From Marinobacterium profundum (lineage in GTDB: Bacteria > Pseudomonadota > Gammaproteobacteria > Pseudomonadales > Balneatricaceae), in NCBI RefSeq assembly GCF_001528745.1, contig NZ_BCNS01000207.1, positions 62,001 to 126,000 on the forward strand: a stretch of 64,000 bases of DNA. Direction: 5' to 3'. A model generated the notes under the pieces. The model ran no database searches. It saw only the letters and a program-made list of their open reading frames with translations, and was not told the DNA's origin. A program made the translations under genes and the position numbers. Of the stretch, positions 54,145-64,000 are shown in pieces. How positions within the stretch are numbered: position 1 is the stretch's first letter; each line of letters begins with the position of its first letter.

Positions 54145-54172
54145 TTGTCCGGCGGTCTCCTAGCCGTATAAT
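54145..54172 (+). promoter_or_regulatory. Sigma-70 promoter of the DegS/AlgW-type protease gene
   Basis: TTGTCC (54145-54150), a 16-bp spacer and a perfect TATAAT (54167-54172) lie about 35 bp before the chosen ATG at 54208. It is the best-placed vegetative promoter in the window. Confidence 0.7.
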
Positions 54173-54207
54173 TGCATGATTTCATAGTACAATCACCCGG
54201 GCTGCCC

Positions 54208-55362
54208 ATGCGAAAGTCTTCCTATCTAATTTGGCCGATTATTACCGGCGTGCTGGCAGCGCTGGTGATACTGCAGCTCTTTCCCGATTTGCTCAGCCCC
54301 ACGATAACGACCGTTGAGATCCGCGAAGCCCAGCCCCGCCCGGCCGCGCCCGCAGGCCCCGACAGCGGCCCTGTGTCCTACGCCAGCGCGGTAGAAACGG
54401 CTGCGCCTGCCGTCGTCAATATTTACACCCGCACACTGATCAAGCCCCGGGAAAATTCGCTGCGCGATGACCCGGTCTTTCGCAACTTCTTTGGTTCCGG
54501 CAATCGCCCGCAGCGCGAGCGCATTGAGTCAAGCCTCGGCTCAGGCGTTATCCTCAGCGCCCAGGGTTATATAGTGACCAATAACCATGTCATCGCCAAT
54601 GCCGACAGCGTGCTGGTCGCGCTGCGTGATGGCCGTGAAACCCAGGCCCAGGTCATAGGCACAGACCCGGAAACGGATTTGGCGATTCTCAAGATTCAGC
54701 TGCCAGACCTGCCAAGCATATCTCTCACCTCATCCGAAGCCCTGCGAGTCGGTGATGTGGTGCTCGCCATTGGCAATCCCTTTGGCGTCGGCCAGACCGT
54801 GACCATGGGCATTATCAGTGCAACCGGGCGTAACAGTCTGGGGCTCAACACCTATGAGGATTTTATTCAAACCGATGCCGCCATCAACCCGGGAAACTCC
54901 GGCGGTGCCCTGGTCGACGCCTACGGCAACCTGATCGGCATCAACTCGGCCATCTTTTCGAAGTCCGGCGGCTCCCAGGGCATTGGTTTTGCCATTCCGT
55001 CCAATCTTGCACGCCAGGTCATGCAGGATCTGATCGAGCATCAGCGGGTTATTCGCGGCTGGATAGGAGTGGAAGTACAGGAACTCACCCCGCGCCTGGC
55101 CGAAAGCTTCGGCCTTGATAGCGCCCAGGGACTGGTCATCGCCGGTATATTTCGCAATGGTCCCGCTCACCTCGCGGGCCTGCAGCCAGGGGATATAATG
55201 ACCGCCATCAACGGCGACCTTATTAGCAACAGCCGCACGTCAATGAGCCGCATTGCGACCTTCAAGCCGGGCCAGACGGCCAGCATAGACATACTGCGCA
55301 ACGGTACTGCGATGCAACTCAAGGTGGAAATTGGAGAACGCCCGCAGGAAAGCGAACGCTAA
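54208..55362 (+). CDS. algW: Periplasmic serine protease of the DegS/AlgW type
   Basis: 384 aa, membrane-anchored trypsin-like protease with one PDZ domain. N-terminal anchor YLIWPIITGVLAALVIL. Catalytic triad: His in IVTNNHVIANAD, Asp in DPETDLAILKI and Ser in NPGNSGGALVDAYGNLIG. One PDZ domain from about residue 280 (VIRGWIGVEVQ). DegS/AlgW cuts the anti-sigma factor RseA/MucA under envelope stress. The ATG at 54208 follows the TATAAT promoter. Gene order next to nif3 and his genes matches Pseudomonas. Confidence 0.93.
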   Translation: MRKSSYLIWPIITGVLAALVILQLFPDLLSPTITTVEIREAQPRPAAPAGPDSGPVSYASAVETAAPAVVNIYTRTLIKPRENSLRDDPVFRNFFGSGNRPQRERIESSLGSGVILSAQGYIVTNNHVIANADSVLVALRDGRETQAQVIGTDPETDLAILKIQLPDLPSISLTSSEALRVGDVVLAIGNPFGVGQTVTMGIISATGRNSLGLNTYEDFIQTDAAINPGNSGGALVDAYGNLIGINSAIFSKSGGSQGIGFAIPSNLARQVMQDLIEHQRVIRGWIGVEVQELTPRLAESFGLDSAQGLVIAGIFRNGPAHLAGLQPGDIMTAINGDLISNSRTSMSRIATFKPGQTASIDILRNGTAMQLKVEIGERPQESER

Positions 55363-55394
55363 GCGCGAAGGCTGTGGATAAAAGCCCAGGTATG

Positions 55395-55435
55395 GAAAAA
55401 AAGCGGCTAAGGCACCCGAGGTGCCATAGCCGCTT
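55395..55435 (-). terminator. Terminator after hisD
   Basis: AAGCGGCTA-A-GGCACC and GGTGCC-A-TAGCCGCTT form a long stem with a 4-nt loop and internal mismatch. On the minus strand it is followed by T residues, directly after the hisD stop. May also help the converging protease gene. Confidence 0.85.
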
Positions 55436-55440
55436 GCGCA

Positions 55441-56751
55441 TCAGTCCTGCTTAATACGGTACTCAGCGGAACGGGCATGGGCCGTGAGGCCTTCACCGCG
55501 CGCCAAAATCGATGCCACGGCACCCATTTTCGAGGCGCCGTCGGCTGAAAACTGAATCAGGGACGAGCGTTTCTGGAAGTCATACACACCCAACGGCGAG
55601 GAGAATCGCGCCGTGCCTGATGTCGGCAACACATGGTTCGGCCCCGCACAGTAATCGCCCAGGGCTTCGGCCGTGTAGTGGCCCATGAAAATGGCACCGG
55701 CATGGCGAATATCAGGCACCAGCGCCTCCGGGTTATCCACCGCAAGCTCAAGGTGTTCCGGCGCAATCCGGTTGGCCACATCGACAGCCTGAGCCATATC
55801 CTTGACATGAATCAGGGCTGCGCGGTTCCGCAGCGAGACTTCAATAATTCCGCGTCTTTCCATCGTCGGCAGCAGGCGCAGGATGCTCTGTTCAACCCTG
55901 TCCAGGTAGTCGGCATCCGGGCTCACCAGAATAGACTGCGCATCTTCATCGTGCTCGGCCTGGGAGAACAGATCCATGGCGATCCAGTCAGGATCGGTAC
56001 TGCCATCGCAGAGCACCAGAATCTCGGATGGGCCCGCGATCATGTCGATGCCGACAACACCAAAGACTGCACGCTTGGCCGTGGCGACATAAATATTGCC
56101 AGGACCCACGATCTTGTCGACCCGAGGTACGGTTTCAGTACCGTAGGCCAGGGCCGCAACGGCCTGGGCACCACCGATACAGAAGACCCGGTCAACCCCG
56201 GCCAGGGCTGCTGCAGCCAGTACCAGCTCGTTCAGCTCGCCACCCGGGGTAGGCACCACCATGATGATTTCGCCCACTCCAGCAACCTTGGCCGGCAGCG
56301 CGTTCATCAGCACCGATGACGGATAGGACGCCTTGCCACCAGGCACATAAATACCCACGCGATCCATGGGGGTGACCTTCTGGCCCAGCATGGTGCCGTC
56401 GGCCTCGGTATAGCTCCAGGAATCGCTCTTCTGCCGCTCGTGGTAGTCGCGCACACGCACAGCAGCGGCTTCCAGCGCACTGCGCTGCGCCTGGGGTAAC
56501 TCTTCCAGCGCCTGCTCAAGGCGCTCCCGGCTGATTTCCAGTTCGGCCATGGATGAAACACCCACTCGATCGAAGCGGTTACTGTATTCCACCACGGCCG
56601 CATCGCCCTGGGTGCGTACGCGCCTGAGGATCTCATCCACAGTGGCGTTAACGCCTATATCGGACACAGATTCCCAGGCCAGCAGCTTCTGCAGCGAGGC
56701 TTCGAAATCCGCAGCACCTGCATCCAGGCGCTGAATATTCAGTTCGGACAT
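55441..56751 (-). CDS. hisD: Histidinol dehydrogenase
   Basis: Last two steps of histidine synthesis: histidinol to histidine. Zinc- and NAD-dependent, 436 aa. [26 protein letters not shown] and [34 protein letters not shown] are family hallmarks; the latter region carries zinc ligands. It follows hisG by 3 bp, so translation is probably coupled. Confidence 0.98.
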   Translation of the reverse strand: MSELNIQRLDAGAADFEASLQKLLAWESVSDIGVNATVDEILRRVRTQGDAAVVEYSNRFDRVGVSSMAELEISRERLEQALEELPQAQRSALEAAAVRVRDYHERQKSDSWSYTEADGTMLGQKVTPMDRVGIYVPGGKASYPSSVLMNALPAKVAGVGEIIMVVPTPGGELNELVLAAAALAGVDRVFCIGGAQAVAALAYGTETVPRVDKIVGPGNIYVATAKRAVFGVVGIDMIAGPSEILVLCDGSTDPDWIAMDLFSQAEHDEDAQSILVSPDADYLDRVEQSILRLLPTMERRGIIEVSLRNRAALIHVKDMAQAVDVANRIAPEHLELAVDNPEALVPDIRHAGAIFMGHYTAEALGDYCAGPNHVLPTSGTARFSSPLGVYDFQKRSSLIQFSADGASKMGAVASILARGEGLTAHARSAEYRIKQD

Positions 56752-56754
56752 AAC

Positions 56755-57399
56755 TCAGGCTCCACGCCGCGCCACAACAGCCTGTGCCATGCTGTCGACG
56801 ATCGGCTGTATCAGGTCATACTTCATTTTCATCGACGCCTGCCCCACCACCAGCCTGGAGCTGATCGGTGCGATCAGCTCCAGCGGCTCCAGGCCGTTGG
56901 CCCGCAGCGTATTGCCGGTATCGACAATATCAACGATTTGATCGGCCAGCCCCATGATGGGTGCCAGCTCCATGGCGCCATAGAGCTTGATGATATCCAC
57001 CTGCAGCCCCTGACGCGCAAAGTACTCGCGGGTCAGGTTGACGAACTTGGTAGCGATACGCAGGCGCCCCTTGACCGGTGCGGCCTTGACCAGACCCGCC
57101 GTCATCAGCTTGCAGCAGGCGATCTCCAGATCCAGCGGTTCATAGAGGCCCTCGCCGCCATGTTCCAGCAGGACATCCTTGCCGGAGATGCCCATGTCCG
57201 CCCCACCGTATTCGACGTAGGTCGGCACATCGGTGGCACGAATGACCACCAGCTTCACATGGTCCTGATTGGTATCGAAAATCAGTTTGCGGCTGCTGAA
57301 AATATCCTCAGCCGGCACTATGCCCGCGGCCTCAAGCAGCGGCAGTGTTTCCTTCAGAATGCGCCCCTTGGAGAGCGCAATGGTCAACGGTTGAGTCAT
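56755..57399 (-). CDS. hisG: ATP phosphoribosyltransferase, short form
   Basis: First step of histidine synthesis. 214 aa, the short form that lacks the C-terminal regulatory domain and needs HisZ to be active; hisZ is not in the window. [36 protein letters not shown] and the PRPP site [16 protein letters not shown] are present. Confidence 0.97.
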   Translation of the reverse strand: MTQPLTIALSKGRILKETLPLLEAAGIVPAEDIFSSRKLIFDTNQDHVKLVVIRATDVPTYVEYGGADMGISGKDVLLEHGGEGLYEPLDLEIACCKLMTAGLVKAAPVKGRLRIATKFVNLTREYFARQGLQVDIIKLYGAMELAPIMGLADQIVDIVDTGNTLRANGLEPLELIAPISSRLVVGQASMKMKYDLIQPIVDSMAQAVVARRGA

Positions 57400-57417
57400 A
57401 AGTCTAATGTGTCCCTG

Positions 57418-58963
<1,546 letters not shown>

Positions 58964-59091
58964 TTATTCTTCAAATCAAAACAGGCGCCGAATAATAGCC
59001 GAATGACAGCTAAAACGCGACGCCCTGCAAGGACAGCCCCGGAACAGTTACCGCCTCGCGGTATCTCTGAGCCTGGAACCAGGAAAGCTGA

Positions 59092-59403
59092 TTAAAGACC
59101 ACCGGCCTGGGAACTGAACAGGTGGCCCAGGCCAACCAGGCGGGCTATAGACAGCAGGTCTTCCGGCACATGGCGGGCCTGCAGATCGATATTGCGCTCC
59201 TGCGCTTCGCGCTGACAGCATAGCCAGAGCGACAGCGCAGCACTGTCGACACTGGTGACGGCTGAAAAATCCACCACGCATTTAGACTCACCGCTGGCAA
59301 TAAGCCGCTCGAGGCGCTCACGCACCCCGGATACGGTTGCAAAACGCAGGTCACCGCTCAGCGCCACCTCATCGGCGGCCTGTACTTCGACAGAAGCCTG
59401 CAT
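59092..59403 (-). CDS. mlaB: STAS-domain protein MlaB
   Basis: 103 aa single STAS domain; accessory cytoplasmic subunit of the MlaFEDB phospholipid transporter. VVDFSAVTSVDSAALSLWLCCQREA carries the STAS loop. It begins at the end of mlaC with a 1-bp overlap, last gene of the mla series. Short STAS proteins are weakly conserved; the context decides. Confidence 0.9.
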   Translation of the reverse strand: MQASVEVQAADEVALSGDLRFATVSGVRERLERLIASGESKCVVDFSAVTSVDSAALSLWLCCQREAQERNIDLQARHVPEDLLSIARLVGLGHLFSSQAGGL

Positions 59404-60056
59404 TAGCTGCCCTCGGTATTGGCCACCCGACTGTCAACCTGGCTTTCCCAGCTGTCGATAGCCTGCTGAATATTGCCATTGTTACGCTCAGCCAGATCGG
59501 CAAACTGATTGGTGAACGTCAGGCGCAGGTTGATCCCATCCAGAATAACGTTTACCAGCTGCCACTGACCGTCGCGCTCCAGCATGTAGTTCACCAGGCT
59601 GTACTTGGTGCCTGCACTGGAATAGACATTCAGGGTCACAACCTGCTTGTCAGGCTCAGGGCTTTCAGGCCCCTGGGCTGCCACCTCAACGCGGCTGATT
59701 TCAAATCCGGCCAGCGCCTTGGTGTAGGTTTTCACCATGGTGTGCTTGAACACTGAGGCAAAATGAGCACGCTCGGCATCATCGGCACGACGGTAGAACT
59801 TGCCCATCACGCGCTGCGCTATGTAGTCAAAATCAATCAAGCCGCCCAGGCGCTCTTCAACCTTTACCATGGTGGCATTGAGGGATTCATCGTTATTGAT
59901 ATCGACGCCCTCCTCCAGCAAGGTCACCATGTCCTGGGTCACTTTCTCAACCACACCGCTGGCCGCTTCCCAGCTGGCCTGAGCCGGCAAGGTCGGCAAC
60001 AGCAATGACAACATCAACGCAACGCTTGTTAACAATCGTTTCATGACAAACCTCAC
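59403..60056 (-). CDS. mlaC: Periplasmic phospholipid-binding protein MlaC
   Basis: 217 aa with a signal peptide (RLLTSVALMLSLLLPTLPAQA). Shuttles phospholipids between the MlaA-porin and MlaFEDB complexes. FDYIAQRVMGKFYRRADDAERAHFASVFKHTMVKTYTKALAGF is the MlaC/Ttg2D core. Overlaps mlaD by 4 bp. Confidence 0.96.
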   Translation of the reverse strand: MRFVMKRLLTSVALMLSLLLPTLPAQASWEAASGVVEKVTQDMVTLLEEGVDINNDESLNATMVKVEERLGGLIDFDYIAQRVMGKFYRRADDAERAHFASVFKHTMVKTYTKALAGFEISRVEVAAQGPESPEPDKQVVTLNVYSSAGTKYSLVNYMLERDGQWQLVNVILDGINLRLTFTNQFADLAERNNGNIQQAIDSWESQVDSRVANTEGS

Positions 60057-60511
60057 TCACTGACCTTGTTGAAAAGGAATTTGCTTACCAGATTTTCCAG
60101 CACCAGTGCTGATTGAGTATTTTCCAGCGCATCGCCGTCCTCGAGCATTTCATCATCAGCCCCTGGAGTAATGCCGATATACTGTTCACCCAGCAGGCCC
60201 GCTGTCAGGATCTGTGCCGAACTGTCGCGACTCAGATAATCCACCGAACTGTTAATATCCATTGCAACCACAGCCATCAGCATACGCTCGTCAATCTCAA
60301 TGGACTTGACCTGACCAATCTGCACACCGGACAGCGTCACCTTGGCCCTGGGCGCCAGACCACCTATGTTCTCGAACCGCGCCAACACGCGATAGCTACT
60401 CCCGCTATCAGACACTTTCAGTCCGCTGACATTCAGTGCCAACAGAATCAATGCCAGGATCCCTGTCAGCATGAAACCGCCAACGCTGATCTCCACCACC
60501 CTCGTACGCAT
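60053..60511 (-). CDS. mlaD: MCE-domain lipid transport protein MlaD
   Basis: 152 aa. One N-terminal membrane helix (VGGFMLTGILALILLALNVSGL) and an MCE domain with RFENIGGLAPRAKVTLSGVQIGQVKSI and GLLGEQYIGITPG. It forms the periplasmic hexamer of the Mla complex. I chose the ATG at 60511 (MRTRVVEIS); the longer frame begins with a TTG. It starts 2 bp before the mlaE stop. Confidence 0.96.
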   Translation of the reverse strand: MRTRVVEISVGGFMLTGILALILLALNVSGLKVSDSGSSYRVLARFENIGGLAPRAKVTLSGVQIGQVKSIEIDERMLMAVVAMDINSSVDYLSRDSSAQILTAGLLGEQYIGITPGADDEMLEDGDALENTQSALVLENLVSKFLFNKVSE

Positions 60512-60512
60512 C

Positions 60513-61295
60513 CTAAAAATCTCCAAACATCAAAGCGGTGAGAATAAAATCGAGCCCCAGTACCCACAGCGACGCATACACCACGGTACGCGTTGTCGCC
60601 TGGCTGATCCCCTCGGAGGTCGGCACACAGTCATAGCCCTGGTATACCGCCACCCAGGTCACAACGAAACCGAATACCACCGACTTGATCAGGCCATTGA
60701 GGACATCATCATAGAAGTCCACCGACTGCTGCATATTGGCCCAGAAAGAACCCTCATAGATTCCCAGCCAGTCAATGCTGACCAGGGCTCCGCCCCAGAC
60801 ACCAACGGTTGAGAAAATGGCTGCCAGTATTGGCAGACAGATAAAACCGGCCCAGAAACGCGGTGCAATAATGCGCCTGTAGGGATCAACCCCGATCATT
60901 TCCAGGCTGGACAACTGCTCGGTGGCCTTCATCAGGCCAATTTCAGCGGTAAGGGCAGACCCCGCACGGCCGGCAAACAGCAGCGCCGTGACCACGGGAC
61001 CCAGTTCGCGCACCAGACTCAGTGCCACCATCTGACCGACGGCCTGTTCGGAGCCATAGCTCACCAGAATGGTGTAACCCTGCAAACCGAGCACCATGCC
61101 GATAAAGGTGCCCGACACCAAAATGATAACCAGCGACAACACACCCACGAAGTAGATCTGTTTCAGCAACAGCGGAAACATCACCATCGGCCGGGGTCGC
61201 GCGATAAGTACGTGCGCCAGCAAGGACCCGGAGCGGCCCAGGGCAGACAGCCCTTCCAGTCCGATATGGCCCAGCGCCTGAAGGCGATCCAGCAT
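60513..61295 (-). CDS. mlaE: Mla permease subunit MlaE
   Basis: 260 aa, about five to six membrane segments; permease of the phospholipid ABC transporter. [58 protein letters not shown] are the MlaE hallmarks. It follows mlaF by 3 bp. Confidence 0.97.
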   Translation of the reverse strand: MLDRLQALGHIGLEGLSALGRSGSLLAHVLIARPRPMVMFPLLLKQIYFVGVLSLVIILVSGTFIGMVLGLQGYTILVSYGSEQAVGQMVALSLVRELGPVVTALLFAGRAGSALTAEIGLMKATEQLSSLEMIGVDPYRRIIAPRFWAGFICLPILAAIFSTVGVWGGALVSIDWLGIYEGSFWANMQQSVDFYDDVLNGLIKSVVFGFVVTWVAVYQGYDCVPTSEGISQATTRTVVYASLWVLGLDFILTALMFGDF

Positions 61296-61298
61296 CCT

Positions 61299-62108
61299 TT
61301 AGAACCCTTTCATCAATTCGGCCTGGTAGTCACCGGCCGGAAAATGGAATGCGACAGGACCGTCCGGCAACCCGTGCATAAACTGTTTCACCTGTTCGGA
61401 CTCATCGGCCCGCAACTCCGCCGGCGTGCCGCTGGCAATCACTACACCACCCGATACCAGATAGATGTAATCAGCTATACCAAGGGTTTCCTGAATGTCA
61501 TGTGAAACGATGATACTGGTATGTCCCAGCGCCTGGTTAAGACGCCGGATCAGATTGACCAGCACCCCCATGGCGATAGGGTCCTGCCCGGTAAAGGGCT
61601 CGTCGTACATAACGATATGCGGATCCAGCACTATGGCCCGTGCCAGCGCCACGCGCCGCGCCATGCCACCAGACAGCTCGCTGGGCATCAGAGCCTGGGC
61701 ACCGCGCAAGCCCACAGCCTGCAATTTCATCAGCACCACATCACGGATCATGTCCTGCGGCAAGTCAGTGTGCACTCGCAGCGGGAAGGCCACATTCTCG
61801 AACACCGTCATGTCGGTGAACAGAGCGCCGCTCTGAAACAGCATGCCCATGCGTGCGCGCACCTCAAACAGGTCCGCCCGCGACAGTGTGGGGATATTGT
61901 CACCTTCAAGCTCAATGCGTCCGGTATCGGGCAGCAGCTGGCCCCCGATCAGTTTGAGCAAGGTGGTTTTACCCGTTCCCGAAGGTCCCATGATCGCAGT
62001 AATCTTGCCGCGCGGGATCTGCATGTTCAGATCGCGGAAGATGGAGCGTTCGCCACGGGAAAAACTCAGGTTACTGATATTGATTGTGAAATCTTCGATG
62101 TTTTCCAT
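61299..62108 (-). CDS. mlaF: Mla ABC ATPase MlaF
   Basis: 269 aa. Walker A in IMGPSGTGKTTLLKLI, ABC signature LSGGMARRVALARA, Walker B IVLDPHIVMYDEPFTGQDP, and H-loop VSHDIQE. First gene of the mlaFEDCB operon, which retains outer-membrane lipid asymmetry. Confidence 0.97.
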   Translation of the reverse strand: MENIEDFTINISNLSFSRGERSIFRDLNMQIPRGKITAIMGPSGTGKTTLLKLIGGQLLPDTGRIELEGDNIPTLSRADLFEVRARMGMLFQSGALFTDMTVFENVAFPLRVHTDLPQDMIRDVVLMKLQAVGLRGAQALMPSELSGGMARRVALARAIVLDPHIVMYDEPFTGQDPIAMGVLVNLIRRLNQALGHTSIIVSHDIQETLGIADYIYLVSGGVVIASGTPAELRADESEQVKQFMHGLPDGPVAFHFPAGDYQAELMKGF

Positions 62109-62472
62109 ATATGAAGCAGCAGGTCAGCCTTGAGCCTGCCGTGGTCTTCGCCCTGGCAGATTAAAAGGCTGAAATATATCATTGCAGCGCACAAACCGGA
62201 AATTTTACTTGGCCTGCACCACCCACAGAGCGCGATTTCCGGCTCCGCGCTTGCACGGACTTGCCATTCTGTTCTAATAGATGCCCTGCGCAGCCTGCCA
62301 CGGGGCCTGTGCCTTAGTGTGCAGCCAGATTCAGACCGCTGCCGGGAGCTGATCTTTACCGCGCCCGCCATGCTTGAGTGCCGAAAGTCCGGCACTGCTC
62401 AGTCCGGCACTGCTGTACACTGTGCGTATTTTACAAGCCACGACCACTTAACAACCCGCAAGGCCGAATTCG
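62109..62472. other. Divergent intergenic region mlaF/kdsD
   Basis: 364 bp holding the two divergent promoters. Near the kdsD side AGTCCGGCACTGCTC (62386-62400) is directly followed by AGTCCGGCACTGCTG (62401-62415), a 15-bp tandem duplication with one mismatch. No gene is seen. Confidence 0.5.
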
Positions 62473-63447
62473 ATGAGCGAACCCTTCGACTATCTCAGCA
62501 CCGCACGCCGCACCATCGAACTGGAGCGTGACGCTGTATCCGACCTGCTTAATCACCTGAACGGCGATTTCACCCGCGCCTGCGACCTGCTGCTTGCCTG
62601 CGAGGGCCGTGTAATCGTCACCGGCATGGGCAAGTCCGGCCATATCGGCAACAAGATAGCCGCGACCCTGGCCAGCACGGGCACCCCGGCGTTTTTTGTC
62701 CACCCGGGTGAAGCCAGCCACGGCGACATGGGCATGATTACCGGCAAGGATGTGGTCATAGCGCTGTCCAACTCCGGCGAAACCTCTGAAGTCGTAACTA
62801 TATTGCCGCTAATCAAGCGCATGAATGCCCCCCTGATCAGCATCACGGCCAACCCCAACTCCACCATGGCCCAGGCCTCGGATGCCAGCCTGCACATAGG
62901 CGTTGAGCGCGAAGCCTGCCCGCTGGGTCTGGCACCCACCTCCAGCACCACGGCCCAGCTGGTGATGGGGGATGCACTGGCTATAGCCCTGCTGGAAGCC
63001 CGCGGCTTCAGTGCTGAAGACTTTGCCTTTTCCCACCCCGGCGGTAGCCTGGGGCGCCGCCTGCTGCTCAAGGTCAGCGATCTGATGCACACCGGCGACG
63101 ATATCCCCTGCGTCAGCAGCGATACCTCAATCAATCAGGCGCTGCTGGAAGTCACCCGCAAGCGCCTGGGCATGACCGCGGTGACCGACAGCAACGGCGC
63201 CCTCTGCGGTCTGTTTACCGATGGCGACCTGCGCCGTACCCTGGATCGCGACATCGACTTGAAGAACACAGCCATCAGCGAAGTCATGACGCCGGACTGC
63301 ACCACCGTCGCCGCCGGCATCCTGGCCGCCGAAGCACTGCAGGTGATGCAATCTCGGCAGATCAATGCCCTGCTGGTGGTGGACGAGCATCGTCGCCCGA
63401 TCGGCGCCCTGAACATGCACGACATGCTGAAAGCCGGAGTCATCTGA
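62473..63447 (+). CDS. kdsD: Arabinose-5-phosphate isomerase
   Basis: Converts ribulose 5-phosphate to arabinose 5-phosphate, the first step of KDO synthesis for LPS. 324 aa. SIS domain (VIVTGMGKSGHIGNKIAATLASTGTPAFFVHPGEASHGDMG, ALSNSGETSEV) followed by two CBS domains (from about residue 205). The stop overlaps the kdsC ATG (ATGA). Confidence 0.97.
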   Translation: MSEPFDYLSTARRTIELERDAVSDLLNHLNGDFTRACDLLLACEGRVIVTGMGKSGHIGNKIAATLASTGTPAFFVHPGEASHGDMGMITGKDVVIALSNSGETSEVVTILPLIKRMNAPLISITANPNSTMAQASDASLHIGVEREACPLGLAPTSSTTAQLVMGDALAIALLEARGFSAEDFAFSHPGGSLGRRLLLKVSDLMHTGDDIPCVSSDTSINQALLEVTRKRLGMTAVTDSNGALCGLFTDGDLRRTLDRDIDLKNTAISEVMTPDCTTVAAGILAAEALQVMQSRQINALLVVDEHRRPIGALNMHDMLKAGVI

Positions 63448-63998
63448 TGAGTTATTTCAACACATCCGCAGCGCTCTCCGGTGAACTGATTGAACGTCTG
63501 CGCAAGGTTAGCCTGGCGGTATTTGACGTTGATGGCGTCCTCACCGATGGCCACCTTAACTTTCTGCCCGATGGCACCGAAGTAAAAAGCTTCAACACCC
63601 TGGATGGCCTGGGTATCAAGCTGCTACAACAGGCCGGCATCGAAACCGCCATCATCACCGGGCGCCGTTCGCCTCAGGTGGAGATGCGCGCCAAGGCGCT
63701 GGGGATTACCCACCTGCTGCAGGGGCGCGAAGACAAACTGGTCGCACTGAAGGAAATCTGGGCCCAGACGGCACACGGCAGCGATACCACCGCCTATATC
63801 GGCGATGACTGGCCGGATCTTGCTGCCATTCGCGCCGTTGCCTTTGGCGCCACTGTTCCCAACGGCCATCCGCTGATGCTGCAGCATGCACACTGGTGCA
63901 CCCAGCGCGCAGGCGGTGCCGGCGCCGGACGCGAATTCTGCGAGCAGATACTCAGCGCCCGCGGCCAGCTCGAGTCTATTGTCAGCGAGTACCTCTAG
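63447..63998 (+). CDS. kdsC: 3-deoxy-D-manno-octulosonate-8-phosphate phosphatase
   Basis: Removes phosphate from KDO-8-phosphate. 183 aa, HAD superfamily. Motif I VFDVDGVLTDG at about 27-37, motif II ITGRRS, and motif IV IGDDWPDLAAI. Its stop is two bases before the window end; in related genomes the LPS-transport genes follow. Confidence 0.96.
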   Translation: MSYFNTSAALSGELIERLRKVSLAVFDVDGVLTDGHLNFLPDGTEVKSFNTLDGLGIKLLQQAGIETAIITGRRSPQVEMRAKALGITHLLQGREDKLVALKEIWAQTAHGSDTTAYIGDDWPDLAAIRAVAFGATVPNGHPLMLQHAHWCTQRAGGAGAGREFCEQILSARGQLESIVSEYL

Positions 63999-64000
63999 AT

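Overview
The window is 64 kb of a gene-dense, moderately GC-rich bacterial chromosome with short intergenic gaps. Gene content and order point to a marine gammaproteobacterium of the Oceanospirillales/Pseudomonadales type. The blocks argG-motY-rnt-peroxiredoxin-grxD-argD/argF and nif3-algW-hisD-hisG-murA-ibaG-mlaBCDEF-kdsD-kdsC follow the order I know from Pseudomonas. The genus cannot be fixed from sequence alone. No rRNA, tRNA, CRISPR array, prophage or intact insertion sequence was found.

Layout. 1-7.2 kb: arginine biosynthesis (argG partial, argD, argF) mixed with a flagellar-stator protein (MotY), RNase T, a peroxiredoxin, a CGFS glutaredoxin and MetR. 7.2-10 kb: two copies of a small terminal-inverted-repeat element bracket a carboxymuconolactone-decarboxylase-like gene, a class II DAHP synthase and yqcC. 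10-18.5 kb: a CPA2 antiporter with an RCK domain, a DUF3549 protein, a pair of replication-type proteins (DnaT-like and lambda-P-like), a CBS protein, AlkB, NfsA, a flavodoxin and a small conserved protein. 18.5-20 kb: class I fumarase. 20.2-25.5 kb: a four-gene catabolic operon (M24 hydrolase of the ectoine-hydrolase type, threonine-aldolase-like enzyme, aldehyde dehydrogenase, M20 amidohydrolase), the most novel-looking system here. 26-38 kb: ThpR, a coiled-coil membrane protein, an NSS transporter, an acyl-CoA ligase, a very large atypical class A PBP, RecQ and PepQ. 38.6-41.4 kb: groESL with a clear sigma-32-type promoter, and fxsA. 41.7-45 kb: an SDR, an AmpG-like permease, a small protein behind an operator-like palindrome, and YajQ. 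45.2-50.5 kb: panE and a cobalamin salvage set (PduO-type adenosyltransferase, cobC, cobT, cobU, btuF). 50.5-53 kb: acuI with a divergent GntR/FCD regulator and strong operators, then a YhcB-like protein. 53-64 kb: the cell-envelope block.

How genes work together. argD and argF are adjacent, and argG lies close by in the same region. cobC-cobT-cobU overlap by 4 bp at each junction and end with the B12-binding protein gene. mlaFEDCB-ibaG-murA-hisG-hisD run as one minus-strand series that joins phospholipid traffic, peptidoglycan precursor synthesis and histidine biosynthesis. kdsD-kdsC, divergent from it, make KDO for LPS. In the 20-25 kb operon the four activities could in principle turn 5-hydroxyectoine, or a related N-acylated beta-hydroxy-diamino acid, into glycine. 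That route is inferred only from gene families and their order.

Start codons were moved from the longest reading frame where a ribosome binding site or the family N-terminus argued for it; each case is stated in the entry.
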